In this document: positions 24,235 through 33,030 of the stretch, piece by piece
Layout: every line of letters begins with the position of its first letter
Numbering within the stretch: position 1 is the first letter of the stretch
From: Dysgonomonas mossii DSM 22836
Lineage (GTDB): Bacteria; Bacteroidota; Bacteroidia; Bacteroidales; Dysgonomonadaceae
DNA: 64,000 bases
NCBI RefSeq assembly: GCF_000213575.1
Contig: NZ_GL892011.1
Span: 1-64,000 of the forward strand
Reading direction: 5' to 3'
The notes under the pieces: generated by a model
What the model was told of the DNA's origin: nothing
Databases searched by the model: none
Seen by the model: only the letters and a program-made list of their open reading frames with translations
Position numbers and translations under genes: made by a program

Positions 24235-26016
24235 ATGGAAAGATGTAAATATCATTATTATAAATTATTACATGAAAAACCATGGAATAATATTTTTTTT
24301 AATTGGAAAGTGTTTCTCTGTTTGATGCTGCTTTTTATTATAGGTTTCTTCATTTTTAACACAGATTCTTTATCTCTTAACTTCCCTACAGTTGAAAGCC
24401 AAATCAAAATTCTAAATTCTGTTCTTGTAATAATTGGGCTGTTTGTTAGTATAGTTTTTTCTTTTTTAATTTTATCTTTTAATGTATCTCATCGTTATTA
24501 TGGAAGATACGCTATTTCTAATTTTCTCAAGAATAGAAAAGCAAAAGCATCTATAACATTTTTGATATCATCTATAATATTACTCATATACTCATTGTAT
24601 TATTTGGGAGAGGCAACAAATGCTGACGGATATACTAATTTTTTATTCATATCTTCGATAGTTCTTTCAATTGTAAGTTTTTTCTTTATTTTTCCTGCAT
24701 TTAATGACGTATTAGAAAACTCCCACAGTAGAAGTAAAATAGATTCAATTTTTGGTTTGATAAATGAAGATAGAATACTTGATGAAATCTATGCTGAAGA
24801 AGAAAATAATATTTCTTCTTATTATCATAAAGACCCAATTAATATCATATATGAAATTGGGATAACAAGTATTAAGGATTATGACTACACAAGTTTAGAG
24901 ATTATTACATCTAAAATTCCTTTATTTTTTAAGCAAAATATCCAGAATAAAGAAGAAAATAAATTTAGTTTGGATTATAGGCGATTGTATTTTAAACTTA
25001 CTACTTTGTTGTCAGATATTTATGACTGTGCGATTAAAGAGAAAAATGAAAAATATTCATTTTCAATTATTAGGTCGTTGTTTAGTCTTGAGTATTTGAT
25101 ACTTGAAAACATTCATAAAGAAGATTTTTCTCAATTTTTAAATTTTAGCAAGTATAACTATCTTGACTTTAGTATTAATCTGGAAAAACTATTTAACAAA
25201 GCGATTAAACACGATGAAGAAGGGGTCTGTGAATATATTATTGACTTATATAATTCTTTCTCAAAGAAGTCAATATTAGATATTGCTCCTAAAAATATTT
25301 CTTACTCAAAGACTCTTCATTATTCCTTGACTGAAAAATATGACATAGTTATTGAGCCATTGCGACAAATGAAAAAGTATTCCGAAATGCTTTTAGCCAA
25401 CCGAAAAGCACATTTATTGAAAGAAGTTTTCAATGTTATATATGTTTTAGAATGTGCGGTAATGGAATTGCAAACTTCAAATGGAATAAAATGTATGTTA
25501 TATAATATTATTCTTAACTACAAAAAAGATATATTTATTAATTATATTTCGAAAGATGAAGTTGCATCAATAAAGTATTTGTATTTTCCTTTCAAGCAAA
25601 CAGTTCACATATATAAAAATACAAAGTGTAAAATCCCATTTTTAGGACTTTTGGATATTTTAGATGAATTATTTAATAAAAATAAACTAAACAATCTTGT
25701 ATTGAATGAAGTGAAAGCAGAAATGTTGCACATAATTAGAGATAAAATATTTTCTGATGACTTAATGAGAAGGGCTATTGAGAAATTTGTATCAATAGGT
25801 TCTAAAGTTACCAAAAATGATCCTGATAATAAGAAAGATACATATATGAATCTTCAAGAAAACCTTTGTATTGTTCTGGAATCAGCTATCGAAGAAAAAG
25901 TTGATGGAAAATGGATTAATATACTTAAGCAATCTATTGATGGATTTAAGTTGTATAAAAAATTTGAAATCGACTTATCGAAGAAAGGCTATATCAGAGA
26001 CCGTAGGATTATATAA
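24235..26016 (+). CDS. Large membrane protein, possibly DUF2254-related; cargo between mobB and mobC
   Basis: A 593-residue protein (617 if started at 24163). Four membrane helices lie in the first 170 residues: VFLCLMLLFIIGFFIFN, ILNSVLVIIGLFVSIVFSFLI, ASITFLISSIILLIYSLYYL and FLFISSIVLSIVSFFFIF. Between helices 2 and 3 stands SFNVSHRYYGRYAISNFLKNRK, which resembles the SQQFSPRxLRNFLRD loop of DUF2254 membrane proteins; this likeness is by eye. The remaining 400 residues are a cytoplasmic helical domain that I do not recognise. The gene is far more AT-rich than mobB and mobC and is flanked by a duplicated mobB end, so it came in by transfer. A defence role is possible from context, not shown. 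Confidence 0.7.
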   Translation: MERCKYHYYKLLHEKPWNNIFFNWKVFLCLMLLFIIGFFIFNTDSLSLNFPTVESQIKILNSVLVIIGLFVSIVFSFLILSFNVSHRYYGRYAISNFLKNRKAKASITFLISSIILLIYSLYYLGEATNADGYTNFLFISSIVLSIVSFFFIFPAFNDVLENSHSRSKIDSIFGLINEDRILDEIYAEEENNISSYYHKDPINIIYEIGITSIKDYDYTSLEIITSKIPLFFKQNIQNKEENKFSLDYRRLYFKLTTLLSDIYDCAIKEKNEKYSFSIIRSLFSLEYLILENIHKEDFSQFLNFSKYNYLDFSINLEKLFNKAIKHDEEGVCEYIIDLYNSFSKKSILDIAPKNISYSKTLHYSLTEKYDIVIEPLRQMKKYSEMLLANRKAHLLKEVFNVIYVLECAVMELQTSNGIKCMLYNIILNYKKDIFINYISKDEVASIKYLYFPFKQTVHIYKNTKCKIPFLGLLDILDELFNKNKLNNLVLNEVKAEMLHIIRDKIFSDDLMRRAIEKFVSIGSKVTKNDPDNKKDTYMNLQENLCIVLESAIEEKVDGKWINILKQSIDGFKLYKKFEIDLSKKGYIRDRRII

Positions 26017-26046
26017 AGCCATTGACTGCCAAATTACCGCTACGAT
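26017..26046. repeat. Possible decayed copy E of the dispersed repeat
   Basis: GCCATTGACTGCCAAAT and a following CGCTAC resemble copies C and D (GCCACTCACTGCCAAAT, GCCAC) with several mismatches. It lies directly behind the cargo gene. Confidence 0.35.
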
Positions 26047-26072
26047 GAATTCCCGATTCTGATAATCAGAGA

Positions 26073-26155
26073 TACTCTAAAGTAGAAATGCCCTAGCCAC
26101 ATCACAAGAAAAAGAAGAAACGTAGGTATGTGGTATGTAGGCAGATGTGTGTATT
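26073..26155 (+). pseudogene. Duplicated 3' end of mobB
   Basis: TAAAGTAGAAATGCC, then AAGAAAAAGAAGAAACG, AGGTATG and GGCAGATGT repeat in order the end of mobB (24070-24133), with mismatches and a small insertion and with stop codons in the mobB frame. It marks the far boundary of the segment that brought the membrane-protein gene. Confidence 0.75.
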
Positions 26156-26163
26156 ATATCAAA

Positions 26164-27408
26164 TCAATCAGTTATGTTCAAACAATTCTTAATGCCGTTA
26201 ATTGAAGTTTCAGTTTTTTCATTGTCAATAGCTAAGAATGGTTCATTTGTTAAAAAGTTAGGTTGTTTACAGATAAATCCATGAATAATTTTTTGGAGTA
26301 ATTCTCTTAAAGTAGGTGTTTTAATGTCAGTCAGTTTCTCATGTAGTTCAAACGGAGATTCTAATATATAAGAATTTAGTACTTGATTAACTACTAAGGA
26401 TTGATTTGGATGAAAATAAGTATCAATATTTGAATCCAAAGAAATTTTAATATCAATCTCGAACTTATTTTTAGACTGTTTGAAGAAGAACAAAATTTCA
26501 GTTATTAATGATAACATTTCAGGCAGTAAGTTGATTAAAATTTTGTCGTTAGTATAAACCACCCTTTCAGTTATTAATGATGAATTCTCTATTAACAACG
26601 CTTCTCCATGGAAAAAATTCGAAATCCCGCTACCAGATATATTATTGCAATAAAATATTTCTTTGCTTGAGCTTATTGTGCGAAATACCTGATTTAGAGT
26701 TGGCAAGAATTGACTTTTTAGAACTGTTGAGGGAAGGAATGTGTTTAATGAAGTATGTATCTCAGGAACAGTGATGTTCTTGTTTTTATTTGACACAATG
26801 GATTGCCAACGGTAATAATATGGCATATTACTTTTGCTTGCTCCTTCTGCAATATTAACAAGTACTCTTTTATCGCTGACTTCTTCATTAATCAATTTAA
26901 TTGTAGCTTGCAGTTCAGAACTAACAAACTCATAAATTGCTTTTATTCGTCTCGGCTCTATTTGCTCAATATCTCTGAGTAAATCACTGAAATCAAGAAT
27001 ATTAGTTTCCGGGGAAAATGTAAAATAAGGTTCAGTTGAAGTTTTCAAGGTGTAAGATCCTTGTTTAGATGTGAGTACAAATATATTTATAGTTTTAAAT
27101 GTTTCATAATGCTTGTATTTAAGGCAAGTAGTTAAAGTGTCATCTACTTTTTCTGATTTTTTTGTGGATGTTATTTGAAATGCAACTCCTTCTCCTATAT
27201 CTCCTATGTCAATTCCGGGAAAATTTGATTTGCCTTTATTTAAGTTCTCTAACTCATATCCATAAGTCAAATTAAGAATTGTCCTAATAAAATTCTCAGA
27301 ATGTTTATTTATATTCAATAATCCTAAAGTGGAACACGTATGAACCTCTGTTCGAAAAGCATTAAGCATTTCTACTATTTTCTCAAAATAAGTCCCTGTC
27401 TGTAACAT
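26164..27408 (-). CDS. SMEK-domain protein, candidate defence component
   Basis: A 414-residue protein. Residues 1-150 match the SMEK domain as I know it: FEKIVEMLNAFRTEV, LLNINKHSENFIRTILNLTYGYELENLN, then NFPGIDIGDIGEGVAFQITSTKKSEKVDDTL, which looks like a nuclease-like D...QIT core, and INIFVLTSKQ. SMEK domains occur in ABC-three-component and related conflict systems. Residues 190-414 are an uncharacterised domain. The gene is AT-rich, leftward and faces the cargo gene to its left. Two -7 boxes stand upstream. Whether it acts alone or with its neighbours is open. Confidence 0.75.
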   Translation of the reverse strand: MLQTGTYFEKIVEMLNAFRTEVHTCSTLGLLNINKHSENFIRTILNLTYGYELENLNKGKSNFPGIDIGDIGEGVAFQITSTKKSEKVDDTLTTCLKYKHYETFKTINIFVLTSKQGSYTLKTSTEPYFTFSPETNILDFSDLLRDIEQIEPRRIKAIYEFVSSELQATIKLINEEVSDKRVLVNIAEGASKSNMPYYYRWQSIVSNKNKNITVPEIHTSLNTFLPSTVLKSQFLPTLNQVFRTISSSKEIFYCNNISGSGISNFFHGEALLIENSSLITERVVYTNDKILINLLPEMLSLITEILFFFKQSKNKFEIDIKISLDSNIDTYFHPNQSLVVNQVLNSYILESPFELHEKLTDIKTPTLRELLQKIIHGFICKQPNFLTNEPFLAIDNEKTETSINGIKNCLNITD

Positions 27409-27432
27409 TTGGTATAAATTTAAAAGTCAGCA

Positions 27433-27440
27433 CAAAGATA
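27433..27440 (-). promoter_or_regulatory. -7 box of the SMEK gene
   Basis: TATCTTTG on the minus strand, 24 bp before the ATG at 27408. It is an exact fit to TAnnTTTG and sits in AT-rich DNA. Confidence 0.6.
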
Positions 27441-27553
27441 CTTTTTTCATTTCGCATCACATAAATAAACACAGAACTATTTGATTATTAAGTTACATGC
27501 TGTCGACAAAAATAATGTAGGAACCTCAGGTGCTGTAAAAAGTATTTTTTTTT

Positions 27554-27581
27554 GTTTAACGCAAAGATATCTCTGTTAAAC
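27554..27581 (-). promoter_or_regulatory. Second -7 box inside a 7-bp palindrome
   Basis: GTTTAAC (27554-27560) and GTTAAAC (27575-27581) are inverted and enclose TATCTTTG of the minus strand (27569-27562). A promoter buried in an operator-like palindrome suggests regulation of the SMEK gene. Confidence 0.5.
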
Positions 27582-27619
27582 ACAGGAAAATTTTTGTTTA
27601 CCGTTTGATATTATGGACA

Positions 27620-27653
27620 TAAAAAAAGCGAAGTCAATTTAACTTCGCTTTTA
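27620..27653. terminator. Terminator behind the HU-like gene
   Basis: AAAGCGAAGT and ACTTCGCTTT form a perfect stem around CAATTTA; A- and T-runs flank both sides. It lies 17 bp behind the HU-like stop on the minus strand. Confidence 0.8.
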
Positions 27654-27669
27654 CTGCATTTTTTAATTT

Positions 27670-28143
27670 TCAAGCCGTAGGATCAATAAAACCATCATCA
27701 TCGTTACCAGAATCATTATTCCCATTATTATTACCTGTCACTGTATAATCCGTATCCGGTTTCAAATAGCGGGTAATACTTGTATTATTCATAGCATCTT
27801 TGAGTGCCGTTCCCGGAGTGAAAATGATACGACGGCGGTAAATTGCATTTGCGTTGGCATCTTCTTCTTTATCCGAAGCCTTTGCACGAATAGCTGGGCG
27901 GAAAGTTCCGAACTCTCCCAGCTTTACACTTTTGCCGTCATCAAGGTTATTAACCAACGCATCTACCAGTCCGGCTATTACTAACTGTACAGTACCCCGG
28001 TGCGCTCCGCATATCTGCCCGACCTGCGTACATAATTTGCTGAATGATATTTGTCCGGTAACAACCTGTTTTGGTACGAACTTCTCTGTTTTGGTTTGGT
28101 CAAACCCGAATACCTGTTTGGCTACTACATACTTTAATCCCAT
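27670..28143 (-). CDS. HU-like DNA-binding protein with Asn/Asp-rich tail
   Basis: A 157-residue protein. Residues 1-120 are an HU/IHF-type domain of the long Bacteroidetes kind: ISFSKLCTQVGQICGAHRGTVQLVIAGLVDALVNNLDDGKSVKLGEFGTFRPAIRAK, then RRRIIFTPGTALKDAMNN. The tail (VTGNNNGNNDSGNDDDGFIDPTA) is low-complexity and acidic. It would bend or coat DNA; proteins of this type are often encoded on mobile elements. It has a palindromic upstream region and its own terminator. Confidence 0.85.
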   Translation of the reverse strand: MGLKYVVAKQVFGFDQTKTEKFVPKQVVTGQISFSKLCTQVGQICGAHRGTVQLVIAGLVDALVNNLDDGKSVKLGEFGTFRPAIRAKASDKEEDANANAIYRRRIIFTPGTALKDAMNNTSITRYLKPDTDYTVTGNNNGNNDSGNDDDGFIDPTA

Positions 28144-28164
28144 GTGATTTAATTTTTAAAGGGT

Positions 28165-28189
28165 TATACTATAATTAATTCATAGTATA
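28165..28189. promoter_or_regulatory. Palindrome upstream of the HU-like gene
   Basis: TATACTAT (28165-28172) and ATAGTATA (28182-28189) are perfect inverted arms around AATTAATTC, 22 bp before the HU-like ATG; a possible operator. Confidence 0.45.
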
Positions 28190-28216
28190 GATAAATCAGA
28201 TAAAAAAAGATGAATA

Positions 28217-28257
28217 ACGCCACTCACTGCCAAATCGAAGCCACAAACTACCACATG
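28217..28257. repeat. Dispersed repeat copy C, upstream of mobC
   Basis: Inverted relative to copies A and B: CGCCACTCACTGCCAAATCG, then AAGCCACAAACTACCACATGGC. Likeness to copy D goes on to the following AAAATCAA, so the two share about 60 bp. Confidence 0.75.
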
Positions 28258-28327
28258 GCATAAAATCAATTATTTACAAGAACAACCTCTCTAATTTCGC
28301 TTCTCAAACATTTAATTTTTTAAGATT

Positions 28328-30334
28328 ATGCAACAAGAAGATGATTTAAGAGGACTTGCTAAGGTCATGGAATTTATGCGGGCAATAAGCATAATATTCG
28401 TAGTGATAAACATTTATTGGTTCTGCTATTACGGTTTGCGGGAATGGGGAATTAATATTTCGGTAGTTGATAAGATACTACTGAACTTTGATCGGACTGC
28501 CGGACTATTCGGCAATATTCTTTATACCAAATTATTTGCCGTAGTTTTCCTTGCTCTTTCCTGTCTGGGAACTAAGGGAGTTAAAGAGGAAAAAATCACA
28601 TGGCCGAAAATCTATGTTTTTCTGACAATTGGTTTTATCCTGTTCTTTATGAACTGGTGGATACTCGACCTGCCATTACCCACTTCGGCAACAACAGGTT
28701 TTTATATCCTGACAATGTCAGCAGGTTATCTGTTCCTATTGGTTGGTGGATTATGGATGAGCCGATTGCTGAAGAACAATCTTATGGACGACGTTTTCAA
28801 TATGGAAAACGAATCGTTTATGCAGGAAACACGGCTATTGCAGAGTGAATATTCCGTAAATCTGCCTACAAAGTTTTGGTATAAGAAAAAAGAATGGCGG
28901 GGTTGGATTAACGTGGTAAACCCGTTTCGAGCCAGTATCGTGTTGGGAACTCCGGGTAGTGGTAAATCATACGCCGTTGTTAATCAGTACATAAAACAAC
29001 AGGTGGAGAAAGGTTTTTCGATGTATATTTACGACTTTAAATTTCCAGACCTTTCTACAATAGCTTACAACCACTTGCTTAATAATCAATTAGGCTATAA
29101 AAAAGTTCCTACATTTTATGTTATCAATTTCGATGATCCGTCACGTTCCCACCGATGTAACCCGATTAATCCCTCTTTCATGGATGACATTAGCGATGCT
29201 TACGAATCGAGCTATACAATTATGCTCAACCTCAATAAAACGTGGGTGCAGAAGCAAGGCGATTTCTTTGTGGAATCTCCGATTATTTTATTTGCTTCTA
29301 TTATATGGTATCTACGCATATATAAGGATGGAAAGTATTGCACATTTCCGCACGCAATAGAATTTTTGAACAAACGATATGAAGATATATTCCCTATTTT
29401 AACTTCTTATCCTGAACTCGAAAATTACCTAAGCCCCTTTATGGATGCGTGGCTCGGAGGTGCAGCCGATCAGTTGATGGGGCAAATTGCGAGTGCAAAA
29501 ATTCCGTTATCCCGCATGATTAGTCCGCAGTTATATTGGGTAATGTCGGGCGACGAATTTACGTTGGATATAAACAATCCTGACGATCCGAAAGTATTGG
29601 TAGTCGGCAACAATCCCGACAGGCAAAATATTTATGGTGCAGCTCTGGGGCTTTATAATTCTCGTATTGTAAAACTTATAAACAAAAAGGGACAACTAAA
29701 AAGTTCGGTAGTCATCGACGAGTTGCCCACAATATATTTCAAAGGTCTGGACAACCTTATCGCAACTGCCCGAAGCAACAAGGTTGCTGTACTTTTAGGA
29801 TTTCAGGATTTTTCGCAATTAACAAGGGATTACGGAGATAAAGAAGCAAAAGTCGTGATGAATACCGTCGGAAATATTTTTTCCGGTCAGGTTGTAGGAG
29901 AAACAGCCAAAACGCTTTCCGACAGGTTCGGAAAAGTATTACAGAAACGTCAGTCTATGACTATCAACCGCAATGATAAATCGACCTCTATCAGCACCCA
30001 AATGGATAGCCTGATACCGCCATCGAAAATTTCCAATCTTACACAAGGCATGTTTGTCGGAGCCATAGCCGACAATTTTGATGAGCGTATTGAGCAGAAA
30101 ATTTTCCATTGCGAAATTGTAGTGGACAATGCGAAGGTAGCCGCAGAAACTAAAGTATATCAATCCATCCCTGTAATTACCGATTTTACAGACGAAAACG
30201 GAGAAAATAAAATGAAAGAGCAGATACAACTTAACTACAACCGTATCAAAGAGGAAACGAAACAGATTGTCGCTGAAGAATTACAACGAATTAAGGATGA
30301 TCCTGCATTGGCTCATTTATTACAACAGGAATAA
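28328..30334 (+). CDS. mobC: Type IV coupling protein MobC (TraG/VirD4-like)
   Basis: A 668-residue protein. The first 150 residues hold about four membrane helices; Walker A GTPGSGKSY is at about 207-215, Walker B VVIDELPTIYFKGLDNLIATARSNKVAVLLGFQDFSQL at about 460, and the C-terminal TraG-type region follows (NTVGNIFSGQVVGETAKTLSDRFGK). It links the relaxosome to the channel and pumps DNA. In most related elements it follows mobB directly; here 4.2 kb of cargo lie between. The leader is A/T-rich and lacks a box with CCACT. Confidence 0.93.
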   Translation: MQQEDDLRGLAKVMEFMRAISIIFVVINIYWFCYYGLREWGINISVVDKILLNFDRTAGLFGNILYTKLFAVVFLALSCLGTKGVKEEKITWPKIYVFLTIGFILFFMNWWILDLPLPTSATTGFYILTMSAGYLFLLVGGLWMSRLLKNNLMDDVFNMENESFMQETRLLQSEYSVNLPTKFWYKKKEWRGWINVVNPFRASIVLGTPGSGKSYAVVNQYIKQQVEKGFSMYIYDFKFPDLSTIAYNHLLNNQLGYKKVPTFYVINFDDPSRSHRCNPINPSFMDDISDAYESSYTIMLNLNKTWVQKQGDFFVESPIILFASIIWYLRIYKDGKYCTFPHAIEFLNKRYEDIFPILTSYPELENYLSPFMDAWLGGAADQLMGQIASAKIPLSRMISPQLYWVMSGDEFTLDINNPDDPKVLVVGNNPDRQNIYGAALGLYNSRIVKLINKKGQLKSSVVIDELPTIYFKGLDNLIATARSNKVAVLLGFQDFSQLTRDYGDKEAKVVMNTVGNIFSGQVVGETAKTLSDRFGKVLQKRQSMTINRNDKSTSISTQMDSLIPPSKISNLTQGMFVGAIADNFDERIEQKIFHCEIVVDNAKVAAETKVYQSIPVITDFTDENGENKMKEQIQLNYNRIKEETKQIVAEELQRIKDDPALAHLLQQE

Positions 30335-30355
30335 TTTTATACATATATATAATGT

Positions 30356-30377
30356 AAGAGCCGGATTTTCGGCTCTT
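30356..30377 (+). terminator. Terminator behind mobC
   Basis: AAGAGCCG and CGGCTCTT pair around GATTTT, with TTTTTCG behind; 22 bp after the mobC stop. Confidence 0.85.
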
Positions 30378-30428
30378 TTTCGTTGGAATTATTTCTTTTG
30401 TAAAAGAACTATATTAGCTGTGATTGAC

Positions 30429-31220
30429 TCAGATCAGTTCAAAATCCAACTTGAACGCATTCGGATTTACCAACATTTGATAAACCCGCATATCTGGATT
30501 TAATTTTCTGGCTAACTGGATTATCTCTTCTTTATCTTCTCGACTGATATTTACGCCCAAATAAAGAGCGGCAAAACACTCGGTACCGATTGTCGGATAG
30601 GCGCGAACTTCTTTCCAATCTATCACTTCGTTCTCGTCTTTGAGTTCATAAGGTAGATGCATATTCATACACATCATATGAGGGCCAAAAATAAATATTC
30701 TCACCTCTTGTTCGTGTGCCCATTCTTTGCCTTTCGTTAATATCTGATAAAGAAAAAAATCTTTGTTCCCGGTAAAGAAATCTGGTTTCTCGATAATATT
30801 CTTATATTCTACCTCATAAGGTGGAAAAACCATTTTTCCAAGCATATAGTTAATGTATTGTTCGATATTTTGAACATCTACTCCGATGCAAACACCCTCA
30901 TGCTTGTTGTAGTAACTCCACATCAATATTGAATCAAATACTTTTGAAAGACAACAAATCCATGCTTCATCTCTATTTCTTTCGTATGGATTGATTTTTA
31001 ACGAAATGGTGTCTTCTTTTCCCCAAGGATAGGCTTGTTCGGGAGTAATTTTAGAAAAATCAATAAGTGCTGGATGACAATCAAACGGATCATTAAGTTT
31101 TGTGGCGTTGGTAAACTGCAAATTGCTGTTTGAAAGCATTGCTTTTGCGCCATTGATGTCGAGGTATTTATACAACAACCTCTGCTTTTTTTCTTTTGAA
31201 TTGGTTTTAGCATCCATCAT
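30429..31220 (-). CDS. DUF2971 family protein, cargo
   Basis: A 263-residue soluble protein with the DUF2971 pattern: LLYKYLDINGAKAMLSNSNLQFTNATKLNDPFDCHPALIDF, WICCLSKVFDSILMWSYYNKHEGVCIGVDVQNIEQYI, KGKEWAHEQEVRIF and ALYLGVNISREDKEEI. The NDPFDC, MWSYYxxHxGVCIG and EWxxExEVR motifs suggest an enzyme-like site. DUF2971 genes are common in phage-defence and mobile regions, with unknown activity. It faces mobC and interrupts the usual mobC to DUF4099 order. Confidence 0.82.
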   Translation of the reverse strand: MMDAKTNSKEKKQRLLYKYLDINGAKAMLSNSNLQFTNATKLNDPFDCHPALIDFSKITPEQAYPWGKEDTISLKINPYERNRDEAWICCLSKVFDSILMWSYYNKHEGVCIGVDVQNIEQYINYMLGKMVFPPYEVEYKNIIEKPDFFTGNKDFFLYQILTKGKEWAHEQEVRIFIFGPHMMCMNMHLPYELKDENEVIDWKEVRAYPTIGTECFAALYLGVNISREDKEEIIQLARKLNPDMRVYQMLVNPNAFKLDFELI

Positions 31221-31342
31221 GTGGTATCTCTTATATAATCAAAAGCAAATGGAGAATAGCTGGATTTACCCGTTGTCCCCCTTCTTCTTTTGTAGTTTGT
31301 TAATTACGGCATCGACATTGATATTGTGCTGAAATACAAAAA

Positions 31343-31350
31343 CAAAGATA
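31343..31350 (-). promoter_or_regulatory. Possible -7 box of the DUF2971 gene
   Basis: TATCTTTG on the minus strand, about 120 bp before the start; gives a long leader. The 304-bp gap 31221-31524 otherwise holds repeat copy D and a short hairpin CTGCAT/ATGCAG near 31487-31506. Confidence 0.4.
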
Positions 31351-31399
31351 CATCTTCTCCACTGAACTGATTTAAATAATCGTAGTTTTTCTTGCTCTC

Positions 31400-31442
31400 A
31401 GCGCCACTCACTGCCAAATCGGAGCCACAAGCGACCACCTGC
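31400..31442. repeat. Dispersed repeat copy D, upstream of the DUF4099 gene
   Basis: GCGCCACTCACTGCCAAATC, then GGAGCCACAAGCGACCACCTGCC. Same orientation as copy C. Confidence 0.75.
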
Positions 31443-31524
31443 CTAAAAATCAACAGCTAACATCCTGATTACCGCTACTTTTATTCTGCATTAATAGTGA
31501 TGCAGAACTAAAAACAGTTTAATC

Positions 31525-33024
31525 ATGGATGAAAAATTAAATCCGAAAGACAAGGTTCTCCTGATGCGAGATGAAGGAGAAGGCAACAAACTCAAAGTCG
31601 TGAAAGGCATCGACAAAAAAGGAAAGATTGATGCCATAGACCCCATGAAGGCGAAGCAAAGTGATTTTATCAAAATTGACAAACACGCCGATCCCCTCGA
31701 AAACTTTTTCAAAAACTTCTTTAATCAGGCTAAGAATCCCTCACATACGGGATTTTATGCCGTAACAGTTGATATGCTTGATAAAATCCTGCATATCAAA
31801 GAAGAAGATTTGGAAAAGTACCGTATTAATCCGAAGGATTACCTGAATAACGAACAGGAACAATCGACTAAGAAAACAGAAAAAGAAGTAGTGACCGAAA
31901 AAAAAGACGAAAAAATGGAAGCGACACCAACAACCGAACAAAAGACCGAATTTAAGCAATTCGATACAAGCCGTATTCCTGAAAGCGAGTATCAGAAATA
32001 CGGCATTAAACCCGAAAATCTGGAAGGCGAACTCAAAGCCATGAGTTACGGGTATAAATCCCCGCATCTTGTAGATATCAATCCTAATATAGAGGGCGTG
32101 GACTATCCCATGCAAGCCCGCCTTTCACTGGAGGAACAACCGGACGGCAGCCTGAAATTTACTCCACATCCATATCAGCAACAGGTTGATTTGGAAAAAC
32201 CGTTTCAGGGGATCATGCTTCCGAACGATGTAAAAGAAAGCCTGTTAGCAACGGGTAACGGTGGCAGGGTGGTAGAACTGGAGCCGATACCGGGCGAAAA
32301 AGTACCGTCGCTTATTTCTATTGACAAGCTGACCAACCGATTGGAAGCTGTACCCCTTGATAAACTCACTGTTTCTCAAAATCTGAAAGGCGTTGAACTA
32401 TCTCCCGAACAGCAACAGGCACTAAAAGAAGGAAAAAAGGTACTCGTAGAGGGAATGACCTCTAAAAAGACAATCGGAACCGATAATCCCAAAAAGTTTG
32501 ATGCTTATGTTCAGTTCAATGCAGCTAAAGGCGGTTATGATTTTAATTATGACGGATTAGACCGCAATAAGTACCAACAGAACAATAAACAGGAACAGAG
32601 CCAGGGCAGAGAACAGCAAAACCAAGTCCGTATTCCTAAAAAACTTTTAGGCGTTGATTTGGATGAGAAACAGCAGAACTCTCTCCGGGAAGGGAAAGCC
32701 GTTTATGTTCAGGGAATGGTGAAAGACGGAAAAGGCGAGCCTTTCAATGCCTATGTAAAGGTCAATAATGAAAAAGGCAAACTGGATTTCTTTAAATGGA
32801 ATCCCGACAGAGCCAAGAAGCAAGGGGCAGAAGTAACTCCTGCCAACGAAAGCAAAACACAAGTTGCTGTCAATTCACAGGGTAAAACCAATGAAGCGAC
32901 CAAGCACTCAAAAGAACCCCTGAAACAAGGTCAGCAAAAGCCTACCGAGAATCAGAACAAAGAGCAGAAGCAACAGCAAGGAGTTAGAAAGCCTGTGAAA
33001 AAATCCACAGGACATAAAATGTAA
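31525..33024 (+). CDS. DUF4099/DUF3945 domain protein
   Basis: A 499-residue hydrophilic protein. Residues 1-100 start MDEKLNPKDKVLLMRDEGEGNKLKVV and run into DUF4099 (NPSHTGFYAVTVDMLDKILHIKEEDLEKYRINP; a second such unit at about 150-170 ends KYGIKPENLE). DUF3945 units follow: LKGVELSPEQQQALKEGKKVLVEGM and LLGVDLDEKQQNSLREGKAVYVQGMVKD, both with FDAYVQFN or FNAYVKVN behind. The C-terminal 80 residues are Gln/Lys-rich and disordered. It is always found next to topB in these elements; no function is known, but DNA processing is likely from context. Confidence 0.82.
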   Translation: MDEKLNPKDKVLLMRDEGEGNKLKVVKGIDKKGKIDAIDPMKAKQSDFIKIDKHADPLENFFKNFFNQAKNPSHTGFYAVTVDMLDKILHIKEEDLEKYRINPKDYLNNEQEQSTKKTEKEVVTEKKDEKMEATPTTEQKTEFKQFDTSRIPESEYQKYGIKPENLEGELKAMSYGYKSPHLVDINPNIEGVDYPMQARLSLEEQPDGSLKFTPHPYQQQVDLEKPFQGIMLPNDVKESLLATGNGGRVVELEPIPGEKVPSLISIDKLTNRLEAVPLDKLTVSQNLKGVELSPEQQQALKEGKKVLVEGMTSKKTIGTDNPKKFDAYVQFNAAKGGYDFNYDGLDRNKYQQNNKQEQSQGREQQNQVRIPKKLLGVDLDEKQQNSLREGKAVYVQGMVKDGKGEPFNAYVKVNNEKGKLDFFKWNPDRAKKQGAEVTPANESKTQVAVNSQGKTNEATKHSKEPLKQGQQKPTENQNKEQKQQQGVRKPVKKSTGHKM

Positions 33025-33030
33025 TATCAA

